64,000 nucleotides of DNA, from NCBI GenBank assembly GCA_963754335.1, contig CAVWFQ010000003.1, positions 1,364,001-1,428,000 on the forward strand, read 5' to 3'. Both the position numbers and the translations under genes were made by a program. Shown here piece by piece: positions 28,398 through 35,831 of this stretch. The stretch's first letter is position 1. Each line of letters opens with the position of its first letter. The notes below the pieces were generated by a model, which had not been told where the DNA came from, ran no database searches, and worked only from the letters and a program-made list of their open reading frames with translations. Origin of the DNA: JBBSDP01 sp963754335. Lineage in GTDB: Bacteria > Planctomycetota > Phycisphaerae > Tepidisphaerales > Tepidisphaeraceae.

Positions 28398-28930
28398 GAT
28401 TTCCCTCCCGTCGCCGCAGTCAGTTCCAGCTCAACGTGAAGGGCTCGGCGCTTTAATGGACGCGGGTCGCTTGGGAACAAATGCTGGTGATTGATCGCCC
28501 ACTGGCACGCATCCGGATCCAGCCCCCGGTGAGACGCCCACCGTCGGTATGTGAGCACCGAATGACACTGGAACAGAACCTCCACGAGAGGAGTTCCGGG
28601 CCGGAAAAATTGTTCTCCCAGACAAAAATGAGGAAATCGTAAGTTCGGATGATAAAAGTTCTTGGGATGCAGGAAAGTCAGGACCTGGTACGTCGAGGCT
28701 TGTCGTAAATAATCGTCGCTGAAGAACAAACCGATGTCGAATTGATTGGCCTTGACCACCTTGCCGTCAGCTTGCTTTACGAAGCTCAGGCAATTGAAAC
28801 GTGCGATGAAGTGCTGCACCGGGCCATCACCGCGGCGGATGGCCCGCAGTTGCAGCAGGTCGCTGCTGTCGGCGAGCGCGGCTCCCTCGGCCTCTTGCCT
28901 TTCCAGAAATCCTGCAAGGATGCGGTCCAT
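28394..28930 (-). CDS. E2-like (UBC-fold) conjugating enzyme
   Basis: The product has 178 residues with the E2 layout: an N-terminal helix (MDRILAGFLERQEAEG), the sheet (VQHFIARFNCLSF, ANQFDIGLFF), then YHPNLRFPHFCLGEQF with the HPN motif at 94-96 and the active-site Cys at 103 (N plus 7). Helices with DPDACQWAIN and SDPRPL close the fold, as in eukaryotic E2s. I chose ATG 28930 (GAGG five bases upstream). An in-frame GTG at 29113 would extend it by 61 residues, but that stretch has low third-position GC and covers the regulatory repeats. It accepts the activated Ubl from E1 as a Cys thioester (family knowledge). Confidence 0.82.
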   Translation of the reverse strand: MDRILAGFLERQEAEGAALADSSDLLQLRAIRRGDGPVQHFIARFNCLSFVKQADGKVVKANQFDIGLFFSDDYLRQASTYQVLTFLHPKNFYHPNLRFPHFCLGEQFFRPGTPLVEVLFQCHSVLTYRRWASHRGLDPDACQWAINHQHLFPSDPRPLKRRALHVELELTAATGGKS

Positions 28931-29085
28931 ATCAACCTCGCCTAAAAGCTGTCCGACTGACCGTTCGAAAACTCCAATCATCGCTCGACTTTCTACCGGA
29001 ATCGTTTGAACGTCTTCGGAAACAAATTGCTCTGAATTCCTCCGTTGCCCTGATTTCCCGGAGAAACCCGGGGAAGTTTTTTTGG

Positions 29086-29126
29086 ATCTCACTGAAAGTC
29101 CCTCTGATCTCACGATTCAAATCTCA
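29086..29126 (-). promoter_or_regulatory. Triple ATCTCA/TGAGAT element upstream of the E2 operon
   Basis: Three copies of ATCTCA on the plus strand (TGAGAT on the coding strand) start at 29086, 29107 and 29121, spaced 21 and 14 bases. Exactly the same arrangement occurs upstream of the FHA-RING gene at 34104-34144, and the two distal copies share further bases (CTGAGATTTGAA). The element overlaps the stop of the winged-helix gene and ends about 155 bases before the E2 start. It is a candidate operator or activator site. Confidence 0.68.
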
Positions 29127-29808
29127 GCGATCGGATACTTTGCGGAGCGGGAAGGATTTTGCGCCGGTCTAAGCGGCGGGCCTCCGGTAAGATTCGCCGA
29201 ATGCGAACCCGATAATTTCCGCCCGGACTCGTTTCGATGACCCGTGGATCAACTGAAGTACCTCTCAGCCACTGCCTGAGCCGTGAAATTCGCACTGCCA
29301 GCCCATGGTGGGAGCAATGGCATCCCCGTTGATCACAACTTTTGATCAGATCTTCCGGCGATTTAAAGGGGATCAGCGGATCCGTCGGAGCGTCCGTCGG
29401 AGAAGCCCGGGAGGCGTCTTCGGCGAGGATCAGCAGCGTCTGAGCCAGCTTCGTCGGAAGCGCGAAGGTAAATCTGGAATCAATGGTGACCCAATCGTAT
29501 TTTTTGTTCCGAACGCTACTGCCTACCGTTGAAGCGATGGGAAACGATTCCGGATTCAAATTGCCGGGCTCCGGCTTGGCGGGCAGAGGCGCCGGCCAAG
29601 CCCATTCGGTCTCTTCCTCTACGTTGTGGATGCGAGGCCACATGTTCTTAAGAAACTCGTCGAATTCGATCACGATGTTTTTTATCTCACGCACGACGGC
29701 ACGCTTGTCTTTCCGTTTCTGCCCGGGGCTTGGAGGGCCCTTGCCATCGTCGCCATTGCATTCAGACGGCAAATTCGTTGCGGGAAGATTTTGGTTTTTT
29801 GACTTCAT
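29110..29808 (-). CDS. Winged-helix DNA-binding protein with a Cys/His-rich loop
   Basis: The product has 232 residues. The first 100 are polar and Pro-rich, likely disordered. Residues about 115-215 look like an OmpR/PhoB-type winged helix: FALPTKLAQTLLILAED, a loop with CDQRGCHCSHH, the recognition-helix-like VRISRLRQWLRG and the wing VIETSPGGNYRVRI. The Cys/His cluster could bind a metal or sense redox state. No receiver domain is attached. Being beside the E2 operon and overlapping the repeat element, it is the best candidate regulator of the island (inference). GGAG precedes its ATG. Confidence 0.65.
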   Translation of the reverse strand: MKSKNQNLPATNLPSECNGDDGKGPPSPGQKRKDKRAVVREIKNIVIEFDEFLKNMWPRIHNVEEETEWAWPAPLPAKPEPGNLNPESFPIASTVGSSVRNKKYDWVTIDSRFTFALPTKLAQTLLILAEDASRASPTDAPTDPLIPFKSPEDLIKSCDQRGCHCSHHGLAVRISRLRQWLRGTSVDPRVIETSPGGNYRVRIRRILPEARRLDRRKILPAPQSIRSLRFES

Positions 29809-30075
29809 GAATTTTCTCCATCAAAATGATTCCATATCACACTCAGCCGATTTTTCGCCCTAAACTAGCCACCGCCGCTCATCGGCGGAAAAATATGTAA
29901 CAGAACTGTGCCGGACGGTAGAAGCGCCTCTTTCAAGCCACTGTCGCGACACATTGCGGACACCTGTGGGATTTGAACGCGACCTGCGCGCATGGCGCGG
30001 ACCTTCCTCACGCACTTTCGGCAAGCCGGAGCGACGGGAAAAACCGGTTTTTCGCCGCGTGGCGGCGGTTCTGCG

Positions 30076-30525
30076 CTACCCGTCGGAAGTTTCCCCGCCT
30101 ACCTGCACGACCGTGATCGGATGGAGCAGACGTGTGCCTGCCCGCGGCATCCGGTCGATAAGCGGCGGGAAGGGCGCGCAGCCGTCGGGGGTGCGATCGA
30201 GGTAACGGCTCAGGATCCTCAGATATTTTCCGATCGTCTCAGGCTCCAGCGACGTGTTGTTGGGGTCGCGGCCACATTCCTTCGAGAGCGTTTGGCAACT
30301 TCGGCAGCCACGAATCGCGCTCGGCAAATTACGATCCGTTTCGTACGCTTTCCTGAGCAGGAATATCATCCGCACGGCTCGGGCGGGTAAGTCGATCCTG
30401 ATTCCCTGCGAAACATTACCGAGCGTGCAGGAAATCGTCGCGCACCCATTCGGAAACAAAAACAGCGTAAATTCAGGCGCTCCCGCAGGTTTGTCGTCGC
30501 CGTTGGTTTCTTCTGCCTTGTTCAT
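30076..30525 (-). CDS. Second winged-helix-like protein, Cys-rich
   Basis: This 149-residue protein has the same plan as the neighbour at 29110-29808: a helix after LPARAVRMIFLLRKAY, a loop with CRSCQTLSKEC, a helix IGKYLRILSRYL and a final wing LIDRMPRAGTRLL. The two may be diverged paralogues. The N-terminal 40 residues form short strands of unknown role. GAGAGG precedes ATG 30525. It is probably a transcription factor for this locus. The match to any named family is weak, so function stays open. Confidence 0.58.
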   Translation of the reverse strand: MNKAEETNGDDKPAGAPEFTLFLFPNGCATISCTLGNVSQGIRIDLPARAVRMIFLLRKAYETDRNLPSAIRGCRSCQTLSKECGRDPNNTSLEPETIGKYLRILSRYLDRTPDGCAPFPPLIDRMPRAGTRLLHPITVVQVGGETSDG

Positions 30526-31163
30526 ATAACCTCTCTCCGGTATTTAAGGTTTATCAGTTACACGCGTGCGGATGACTTATCGCGGGCCTGCTGGCCGTGT
30601 CGCGCCCCCACAATGTCAGTCCACCACGAAAGCTCAACGATTTCAAACTGGACGGGCTTCCCGTCGGTTGCGCGCGGAGTTCAACGCGGTCAAACTCGAC
30701 CGTTGGACGTATTGCGAACGGCGATGTTGCTGAGGGACCTGACCCAGGCCCCGCGCCGCCGGGGCGTAAATGGATTTGAAAATGGTAATCGTCCGCGGCG
30801 AAGATCTGCCGGTCACGGACAAGCTGTACCTCGTCCGCGCGCCGGGCCGGTGTTGCCCAACGTGAGCCCCCTCCGCGCAATCCATTGCTCGCCCGATACA
30901 ACATCAGTCGTCTGCCCATTCGGTTCCGTAGCATGGGAACTGGGAAGAGTCTGCAACTTCCGAACTCCCAAGTCAACCAAAAAGTCTGAGCGGCGAAAAA
31001 TCGGCTGTAACGATTCGTGTACATGGCGTCGATTGCGGACTATGCTAAAGGGTCCGGAAATGTACACGAAAAATGACAGATTCCCGTTTAAGGGCCGCGC
31101 AGGGGGTGATTTGGAACGGGCGCAGTTGGTATACAGGGTTCGGCGAAATCTCTTGGAGACATC
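30526..31163. other. 638-bp divergent intergenic region, no gene recognised
   Basis: This lies between the second winged-helix gene (leftward) and the HTH gene (rightward). It must hold both promoters. Several short ORFs exist, the longest on the minus strand at 30554-31024, but their translations are Arg/Pro/Ser-rich and match nothing I know. The TGAGAT triple element is not found here. No convincing promoter hexamers, hairpins or RNA genes were seen. Confidence 0.5.
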
Positions 31164-32267
31164 ATGCAAATCGAGATAAAACTTCGGAAGGTGCTGGAAG
31201 ACCACGGGCTCGATTTTCACGGAGTCACGCAACTCATTGCCGGCGATCTGGAGGTGCATCGGCACACCATCCGCAAGATCTACAACAACCAGAATAGTAA
31301 TCCCTCGCTCAAAGTGCTCGGCCGCTTGTGTGACTGGCTGGTGGACCATCGAGTGCCTGCGCGAAGTCTGCCGCAGGCGCTGTTTGGCAGCAGCATCAGC
31401 GATTTATGGGAGCAATTGGCGGCGCCGGGCACGGTCAGGATCTATCTGGGGGAATACCTCCAATCTATTGGAAATGCGCAGATTCCATGGATTTCGCGGA
31501 GGGATGCATCGGTGGAGAGCGGCCTTTTCCGCTTGCTTTCAACCCCGGGCGTCTGCGGCGATTCACGGCCGTCGCTCGATACGGAATACCTTCCGTTTCG
31601 CGTGGATGAGACTTCCGGCCGAGTCATGAACAAGGAGCTGCTGGAGCAGGATCATGCCGCCGCGAAGCGCATGTACAGAAATCTGCGAAGCGAATTGAAA
31701 TCTTTGAGCGCAATTCTCGTAGGTTCCCAGAGGATCAACAGGCTGGTGGAGACATTTGTCAGCGACCTGTTCGGATGCACCCCGTTCGTCGCCGACTCGC
31801 GCCGGACGCGCGTACCGTTTTATCTGTCCTATCAGAGCAAGCTGCGGCCGGTGGAGAGCTGTTTTGGCGGGCTGGCCAATCCGCCGGGCGTCCGGGGAAA
31901 GGCAATTAGAGGCACCCATTATCTGAACTCGCAAAGCAAGTGGGCTTGTTTCCAATGGATCGAAGGGAAACAGGATTCGGGCATCGTCATCGTTTCGCGC
32001 GAACGGCGAACCAAGGGATGTATTCTCGCCGTCTTCGGGCTCTCGGGAAAAGCCAGCGAAGCACTGGGGAGATATCTGATCTCAAATGGAAAGCCGTTCT
32101 GGCCTGCGTATGCGGAGAAGGGGGGCCGAAAGGTCGGAGTTTACATTTGCAAGATCACCTATCAGTCGGATATTTCAGGCAAGCCGGGTGATCCGAGTTA
32201 TGCCAAGGATGTGGAAGTCGTGCCGATTGCAGCATCGATTCTCACCAAATACCTGAAAGCGAGATAG
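31164..32267 (+). CDS. HTH protein with large unknown C-terminal domain
   Basis: The product has 367 residues. Residues 1-60 form a Cro/C1-type helix-turn-helix (VTQLIAGDLEVHRHTIRKIYNNQ). The remaining 300 residues are unrecognised. They include a Ser/Arg-rich helix region around RMYRNLRSELKSLSAILVG and a later alpha/beta part (VIVSRERRTKGCILAVFGLSG) that could be a sensor or peptidase-like fold. GGAG lies before ATG 31164. It is the only plus-strand gene inside the island and separates the E1 pair from the rest, so it may control both sides (inference). Confidence 0.65.
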   Translation: MQIEIKLRKVLEDHGLDFHGVTQLIAGDLEVHRHTIRKIYNNQNSNPSLKVLGRLCDWLVDHRVPARSLPQALFGSSISDLWEQLAAPGTVRIYLGEYLQSIGNAQIPWISRRDASVESGLFRLLSTPGVCGDSRPSLDTEYLPFRVDETSGRVMNKELLEQDHAAAKRMYRNLRSELKSLSAILVGSQRINRLVETFVSDLFGCTPFVADSRRTRVPFYLSYQSKLRPVESCFGGLANPPGVRGKAIRGTHYLNSQSKWACFQWIEGKQDSGIVIVSRERRTKGCILAVFGLSGKASEALGRYLISNGKPFWPAYAEKGGRKVGVYICKITYQSDISGKPGDPSYAKDVEVVPIAASILTKYLKAR

Positions 32268-32390
32268 CAAACGATCATCGCCGCGCGCCGTCGACTCACT
32301 CACCGGGCTGATTCCGGGCTTCCTGGAGTCGCGCAAGTCGATTTGTAGAATAGTACAAGCAGCGAGCGTTTCGGACGAAATTCGCCGCGG

Positions 32391-33494
32391 CTATTCGGCA
32401 TCACCCATCAGCTCGATGCACTCCTCGAAATCCGCGCCGCTCAGCCTGACGACATCACCCGCTCTCAGTCCGACGCGGCCCGGAGGCGTCCTGAGAAGCC
32501 GCGGTCGCGACGTGCTGAGTTCCAGACGAGGTAACATGTGGAATCCGACGGCATCCCGCTGGCCGCCGCATCGACACCGAACCAGGCGAGGACTCATGCG
32601 CCCCTGTAAGACCAGCGCGGGCGCCTGTTCTCCGCATTCCCGGCAGGCCAGCCGCGTTACCCAGGACTTGGTTTCGACCGAGATTGCCGCAGGCACGCCC
32701 CTCCGAATTGTCGCGCCTGCGACGCTCAGTTCACCAAGGGTCGCCGCCGTCGCCTTTCGGATCGGGCAGACCCGATGATCGAATCGGCATTGGGGATTTC
32801 GCCGGAGCAGGTTTACAAACAGGTGATGGCGTGCGGCCTCGATTACAACCTGGCGCCCGGCCTGCCCGGCTGGCGAGCCGGTATCCAGCAGTTTCGCGCA
32901 CTCCATTGCCTGCACAGCCGCAGCGAGCCCGCCCAGCGCGGAGCTGGCGCCGGTGCTCGGCGCCTCGCGAACCTCTCCGGTGCAGGAATAGGTCTGGCCC
33001 ATCGCCTCGTAGTCCTTCTGGCCAAACCCGCACTCGAGACATGGATCGTCCGCGCCGGCGGAATAAACATCCACTCTCGCCAGCAATCCGTCCTCGCGAA
33101 TTCCCGCGTCAACGTATGTCGTCCCCAATCTTCGGGCGATCAAATTGATCGCGGCCCTCGCTGCCTTCGAGTCGACGCACCCACAGATGACGTCCGAGCG
33201 CAGCCGTCCCCACGGCACGTTTTCGACTCGATCCACAATGGGCGTCACTTCAAGCTCGGGTCGGATTCGGCGCATCCGCCGCGATGCCGAGATGGCCTTG
33301 GCCGCTCCAACGTCGCTTCGGCTCATCTCCTGCGCCACCAGGTTCCCGGAGGTAAAAAAATCCGGATCGGCCACGACGATTCGACCAATCGCCGGCATGC
33401 GCGCCAGATGCCCCAGCAGTTGCGAACCGATATTCCCCGCGCCGATGACCGTAACGGACTTGCCTTCGGCGATGTTGTGTGCCTCGCCGCGCAT
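32391..33494 (-). CDS. ThiF-family E1-like activating enzyme
   Basis: This 367-residue protein is of the MoeB/ThiF/E1 superfamily. It has a Rossmann loop VTVIGAGNIGSQ (18-24), the ADPDFFTSGNLVAQEM strand with the nucleotide-binding Asp, and GCVDSKAAR. The zinc Cys pairs are PCLEC (152/155) with CRFDHRVC (236/243). Cys171 in TYSCTGEV aligns with the catalytic Cys of MoeB (PSCAEAG). A C-terminal extra zinc knuckle (CREC...CRC) and a small beta domain follow. It should adenylate the Ubl C-terminus and pass it to the E2. It starts directly after the FHA-RING stop, so the two are one transcript. Confidence 0.85.
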   Translation of the reverse strand: MRGEAHNIAEGKSVTVIGAGNIGSQLLGHLARMPAIGRIVVADPDFFTSGNLVAQEMSRSDVGAAKAISASRRMRRIRPELEVTPIVDRVENVPWGRLRSDVICGCVDSKAARAAINLIARRLGTTYVDAGIREDGLLARVDVYSAGADDPCLECGFGQKDYEAMGQTYSCTGEVREAPSTGASSALGGLAAAVQAMECAKLLDTGSPAGQAGRQVVIEAARHHLFVNLLRRNPQCRFDHRVCPIRKATAATLGELSVAGATIRRGVPAAISVETKSWVTRLACRECGEQAPALVLQGRMSPRLVRCRCGGQRDAVGFHMLPRLELSTSRPRLLRTPPGRVGLRAGDVVRLSGADFEECIELMGDAE

Positions 33495-33998
33495 TTAAAG
33501 CCCCTCCGGGTTCCAGTGATATTGCCCATCGAGCGCCGTAGGTTGATCGCACCGGGCGCATTTCTCGGTGTAAGTCCAGCAGGGAAACTCATCGCTCTGA
33601 TGATGCCAGGCGCCGCACTTCGGGCATTTCACCGCCGGCGAATCTGGGACGACGTCCGTCATGCAGCGGGCGCAGGGGGCCGGGTGCGGCTGTGGAAACG
33701 GCGTGATCCTCGGCAGTGCCTCGGTCGAGAAGAAGGCCGTACGCCTCGCGCCGATGCGAATCGCATCCCGATCGCGCAGCGCCCTGATGCCGAGTACGAG
33801 AGGCTCCCCGTTCACCCACACGCCCTCGCGTCCGTTCGAAATCAGGATGCGCTCCTCGCCCCGTTTCATCACAACCGCGGCCGCGCCGATTTCCGGCGCG
33901 ACCGCGGGCCCCAGAACCCCACGCAAATCCACGGTGTCGTCGTTCGACGCCACCGGCTCCCACTGCCCCTGTTCGTCCTGCACCCAAAAGACTGCCAT
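33495..33998 (-). CDS. FHA-RING protein, E3 candidate
   Basis: The product has 167 residues. Residues 30-95 resemble an FHA domain (REGVWVNGEPL, LRDRDAIRIGARR). The C-terminal 60 residues are a binuclear zinc finger: CARC, twelve residues, CPKC, GAWHH, a Cys, then CARC, giving the Cys/His order of prokaryotic RING-like treble clefs. A RING next to E1 and E2 genes suggests a ubiquitin-ligase role. The FHA part would recruit phosphothreonine proteins, linking the pathway to Ser/Thr kinases, which are frequent in planctomycetes (family knowledge). It is the first gene of the E1 transcript. Confidence 0.75.
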   Translation of the reverse strand: MAVFWVQDEQGQWEPVASNDDTVDLRGVLGPAVAPEIGAAAVVMKRGEERILISNGREGVWVNGEPLVLGIRALRDRDAIRIGARRTAFFSTEALPRITPFPQPHPAPCARCMTDVVPDSPAVKCPKCGAWHHQSDEFPCWTYTEKCARCDQPTALDGQYHWNPEGL

Positions 33999-34103
33999 AA
34001 GCGAATTCTTCTAAACGATTGGGGTGCACGGTCAGGGAGAAAAAAATCAATCTCAATTGCATAAGGCTTGTTTTGCTGGATGAAATTCAAGGAAATAAAT
34101 CGA

Positions 34104-34144
34104 ATCTCACGGCGATGCAGCAGGATCTCAGGCTTCAAATCTCA
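34104..34144 (-). promoter_or_regulatory. Triple ATCTCA/TGAGAT element upstream of FHA-RING/E1
   Basis: ATCTCA copies start at 34104, 34125 and 34139 (21- and 14-base spacing), the same geometry as at 29086-29126. The shared outer block reads CTGAGATTTGAA on the coding strand. It lies about 105-145 bases upstream of the FHA-RING ATG, a usual place for an activator site. An AT-rich stretch (TTTATTTCC) follows toward the gene. Confidence 0.68.
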
Positions 34145-34199
34145 GCAGTCGGCTCGTCTCACCAAAGCGCGAAAATTGAAAGGGCTTCCAAAACGCAAA

Positions 34200-34230
34200 C
34201 CGCGGGTGTCCGTTGATCGGACACCCGCGG
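34200..34230. terminator. Strong hairpin after the TadG-like gene
   Basis: Perfect 13-base arms (CCGCGGGTGTCCG at 34200-34212 and its complement at 34218-34230) enclose the loop TTGAT. It lies about 45 bases beyond the stop of the minus-strand TadG-like gene and upstream of the E1 transcript. The following T content is modest (GTTTGCGTTTTGG), so termination is likely but not certain. Confidence 0.65.
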
Positions 34231-34275
34231 ATTTACGTCGGCTCTTTCGCGAATGAGATTTGAGGGAGACAAGCC

Positions 34276-35445
34276 TTACTGCACGATGCTGTAGGTGGTT
34301 TGCGTTATCGTGGCGGTGTAGCCGCCCAGGTTGTTGCTCCACTCGTGTCCGTCCATCGTCCCAAGGAAGAGGCGGGTGGCGTTGGCGGGCACGGTGACTT
34401 CCTGCTGCACACCGGTGCTGGTTTGTCCCTTGCCGGCGTAGAACATCTGCTGAAGGGCAGGGTCGATGGAGGTGTAATCACGCTCCGACTGCGTGCTGAA
34501 GTCCAGCGTGTCCGCGGTCGTCGAGGGGTTGTCAGGGATGTTGTTGGTCAGGAAGACGCCGAGCATTGAGTTCAGCGGCGCTCTGATATCCGAGATGCCA
34601 TGTTCGGCTGGAACACTGCCGGTGGTCGCCTCGTCATGGTAGATCGGGAATGATCCGCCATTACTCCCATCAGCGGTGTAGGTGTCCGGCTGAGTCAGGT
34701 CGTTGACGGCGTTTCCCGAGACATTGGTGATCGACAGAGTGGAACCCGGAATCAATGTAATGTTGACCTGGGTGGGTGAGCCATAAAGCTCGCCGCTGCT
34801 GGCGTGTCCGCCGGCGGGACCGGCGATGTCATGCGCCCATGGATGTTCACGATTCACCTGCGGGCCCTGATAGCCGGGGTCAGGGTTGCTGGCGATCGTT
34901 CCGGTCCTTGCGCCCGAAAGCCACGGATTGCCGGTGGCGGGAACGAACTGCGTCACAGACTGCTGATTGCGGTAGGCAACCGCTGAACTCTGCACGTCGC
35001 AGGTCGGCATTCCGATGACTCCGGCAAAGGACAGGGAGATCGGATTTCGTGTTGCCTTGGTCCGACGAGCATGAACCAGGACGGCGTTGGCCTGGGAGAA
35101 CGAAGGCGCAACGGTGTAGGTATCGGTGGTGGGGTTCCAGATGACGAATGTGATGTCGGTGCTGCTATTGAGGGCAACCGGGGTTCCATCACATTTATTG
35201 CTGGTACCCATAAACAGGGCGGCGTTGATGGCCGCGGTCTGTCCATTGGCGAGGTTCTCCGCCGCCGCGAGTGCCGCTGCCCGCGCGGTGTGTCGCAGGG
35301 CGGCCTTGGCGAGCTGGCATCGCGCCACGTCAACGCCGAGCGACGCGAATCCGACCATAACCGTCATGACGGCGGCCAGATAAACAACCGCCGCACCGCG
35401 ACGACGGGAAAAGGACGCCTGAAATTTGCTTCGTGTTGCGTTCAT
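34276..35445 (-). CDS. TadE/TadG-like pilus assembly protein
   Basis: The product has about 389 residues from ATG 35445 (MNATRSKFQAS). After a basic segment (FSRRRGAAVVYLAAV) comes one transmembrane helix ending in ASLGVDVARCQLAK, the TadE/TadG-like N-terminus, then a coiled helix (RHTARAAALAAAENLA). The rest is a large exported beta-rich Ser/Thr/Gly/Asn region of low conservation. Such proteins are minor pilins or pilus-associated surface proteins. No other tad genes are adjacent. The upstream 60 codons of the longer ORF look non-coding. Confidence 0.72.
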   Translation of the reverse strand: MNATRSKFQASFSRRRGAAVVYLAAVMTVMVGFASLGVDVARCQLAKAALRHTARAAALAAAENLANGQTAAINAALFMGTSNKCDGTPVALNSSTDITFVIWNPTTDTYTVAPSFSQANAVLVHARRTKATRNPISLSFAGVIGMPTCDVQSSAVAYRNQQSVTQFVPATGNPWLSGARTGTIASNPDPGYQGPQVNREHPWAHDIAGPAGGHASSGELYGSPTQVNITLIPGSTLSITNVSGNAVNDLTQPDTYTADGSNGGSFPIYHDEATTGSVPAEHGISDIRAPLNSMLGVFLTNNIPDNPSTTADTLDFSTQSERDYTSIDPALQQMFYAGKGQTSTGVQQEVTVPANATRLFLGTMDGHEWSNNLGGYTATITQTTYSIVQ

Positions 35446-35831
35446 ATTGTATTCCGAGAGTGACCGGCGAGAGTGAGAAAACAATACACCGCGGTTGAAG
35501 CGAGGCATGGAAAACAAGCAACTGGCGTTGGATTTCAGCCGCTTCGGATGTGAAGATGAAAGGCCGCTACGGGGTGTAGCGGGGGCGGCCGGGCTATCGG
35601 ACGTTAAGGGTCCGGAATCCGAACTCAATTCACTAATTTTTCGTTGATTTGTGCCGACGTTCCGCGCAGCGCGATTGCGAGCGCACCGGCGCTTTCAGCG
35701 AGATGCGCTGACGTTACCGGCGGATGACGAACTTGAGGTAATCGCGATTGTGCTTCAGGGCCGCGCCCATCGGGCAATGGTGTCTGCCTGATCGGGCATG
35801 GGCCGGAACAAGTTCAATTTCAGGACGTGTG
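35446..35831. other. 386-bp intergenic region
   Basis: This lies between the last REC-GGDEF gene and the TadG-like gene, both leftward, and must contain the TadG promoter. A small hairpin with arms CCGCTAC and GTAGCGG lies at 35564-35582 and could end the regulator transcript. The ORFs here are short and unsupported. Nothing else was recognised. Confidence 0.5.

Noticed and set aside
28930..29113. Extended E2 N-terminus from GTG 29113
   Set aside because: Low third-position GC, no conserved residues, and overlap with the ATCTCA element make it more likely leader DNA.
30554..31024. 156-residue minus-strand ORF in the large divergent gap
   Set aside because: No motif, low-complexity composition and no good start site; kept only as part of the gap description.
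17753..33998. Proteasome 20S or HslV subunit inside the island
   Set aside because: No Ntn-hydrolase motif was found in any gene of the region.
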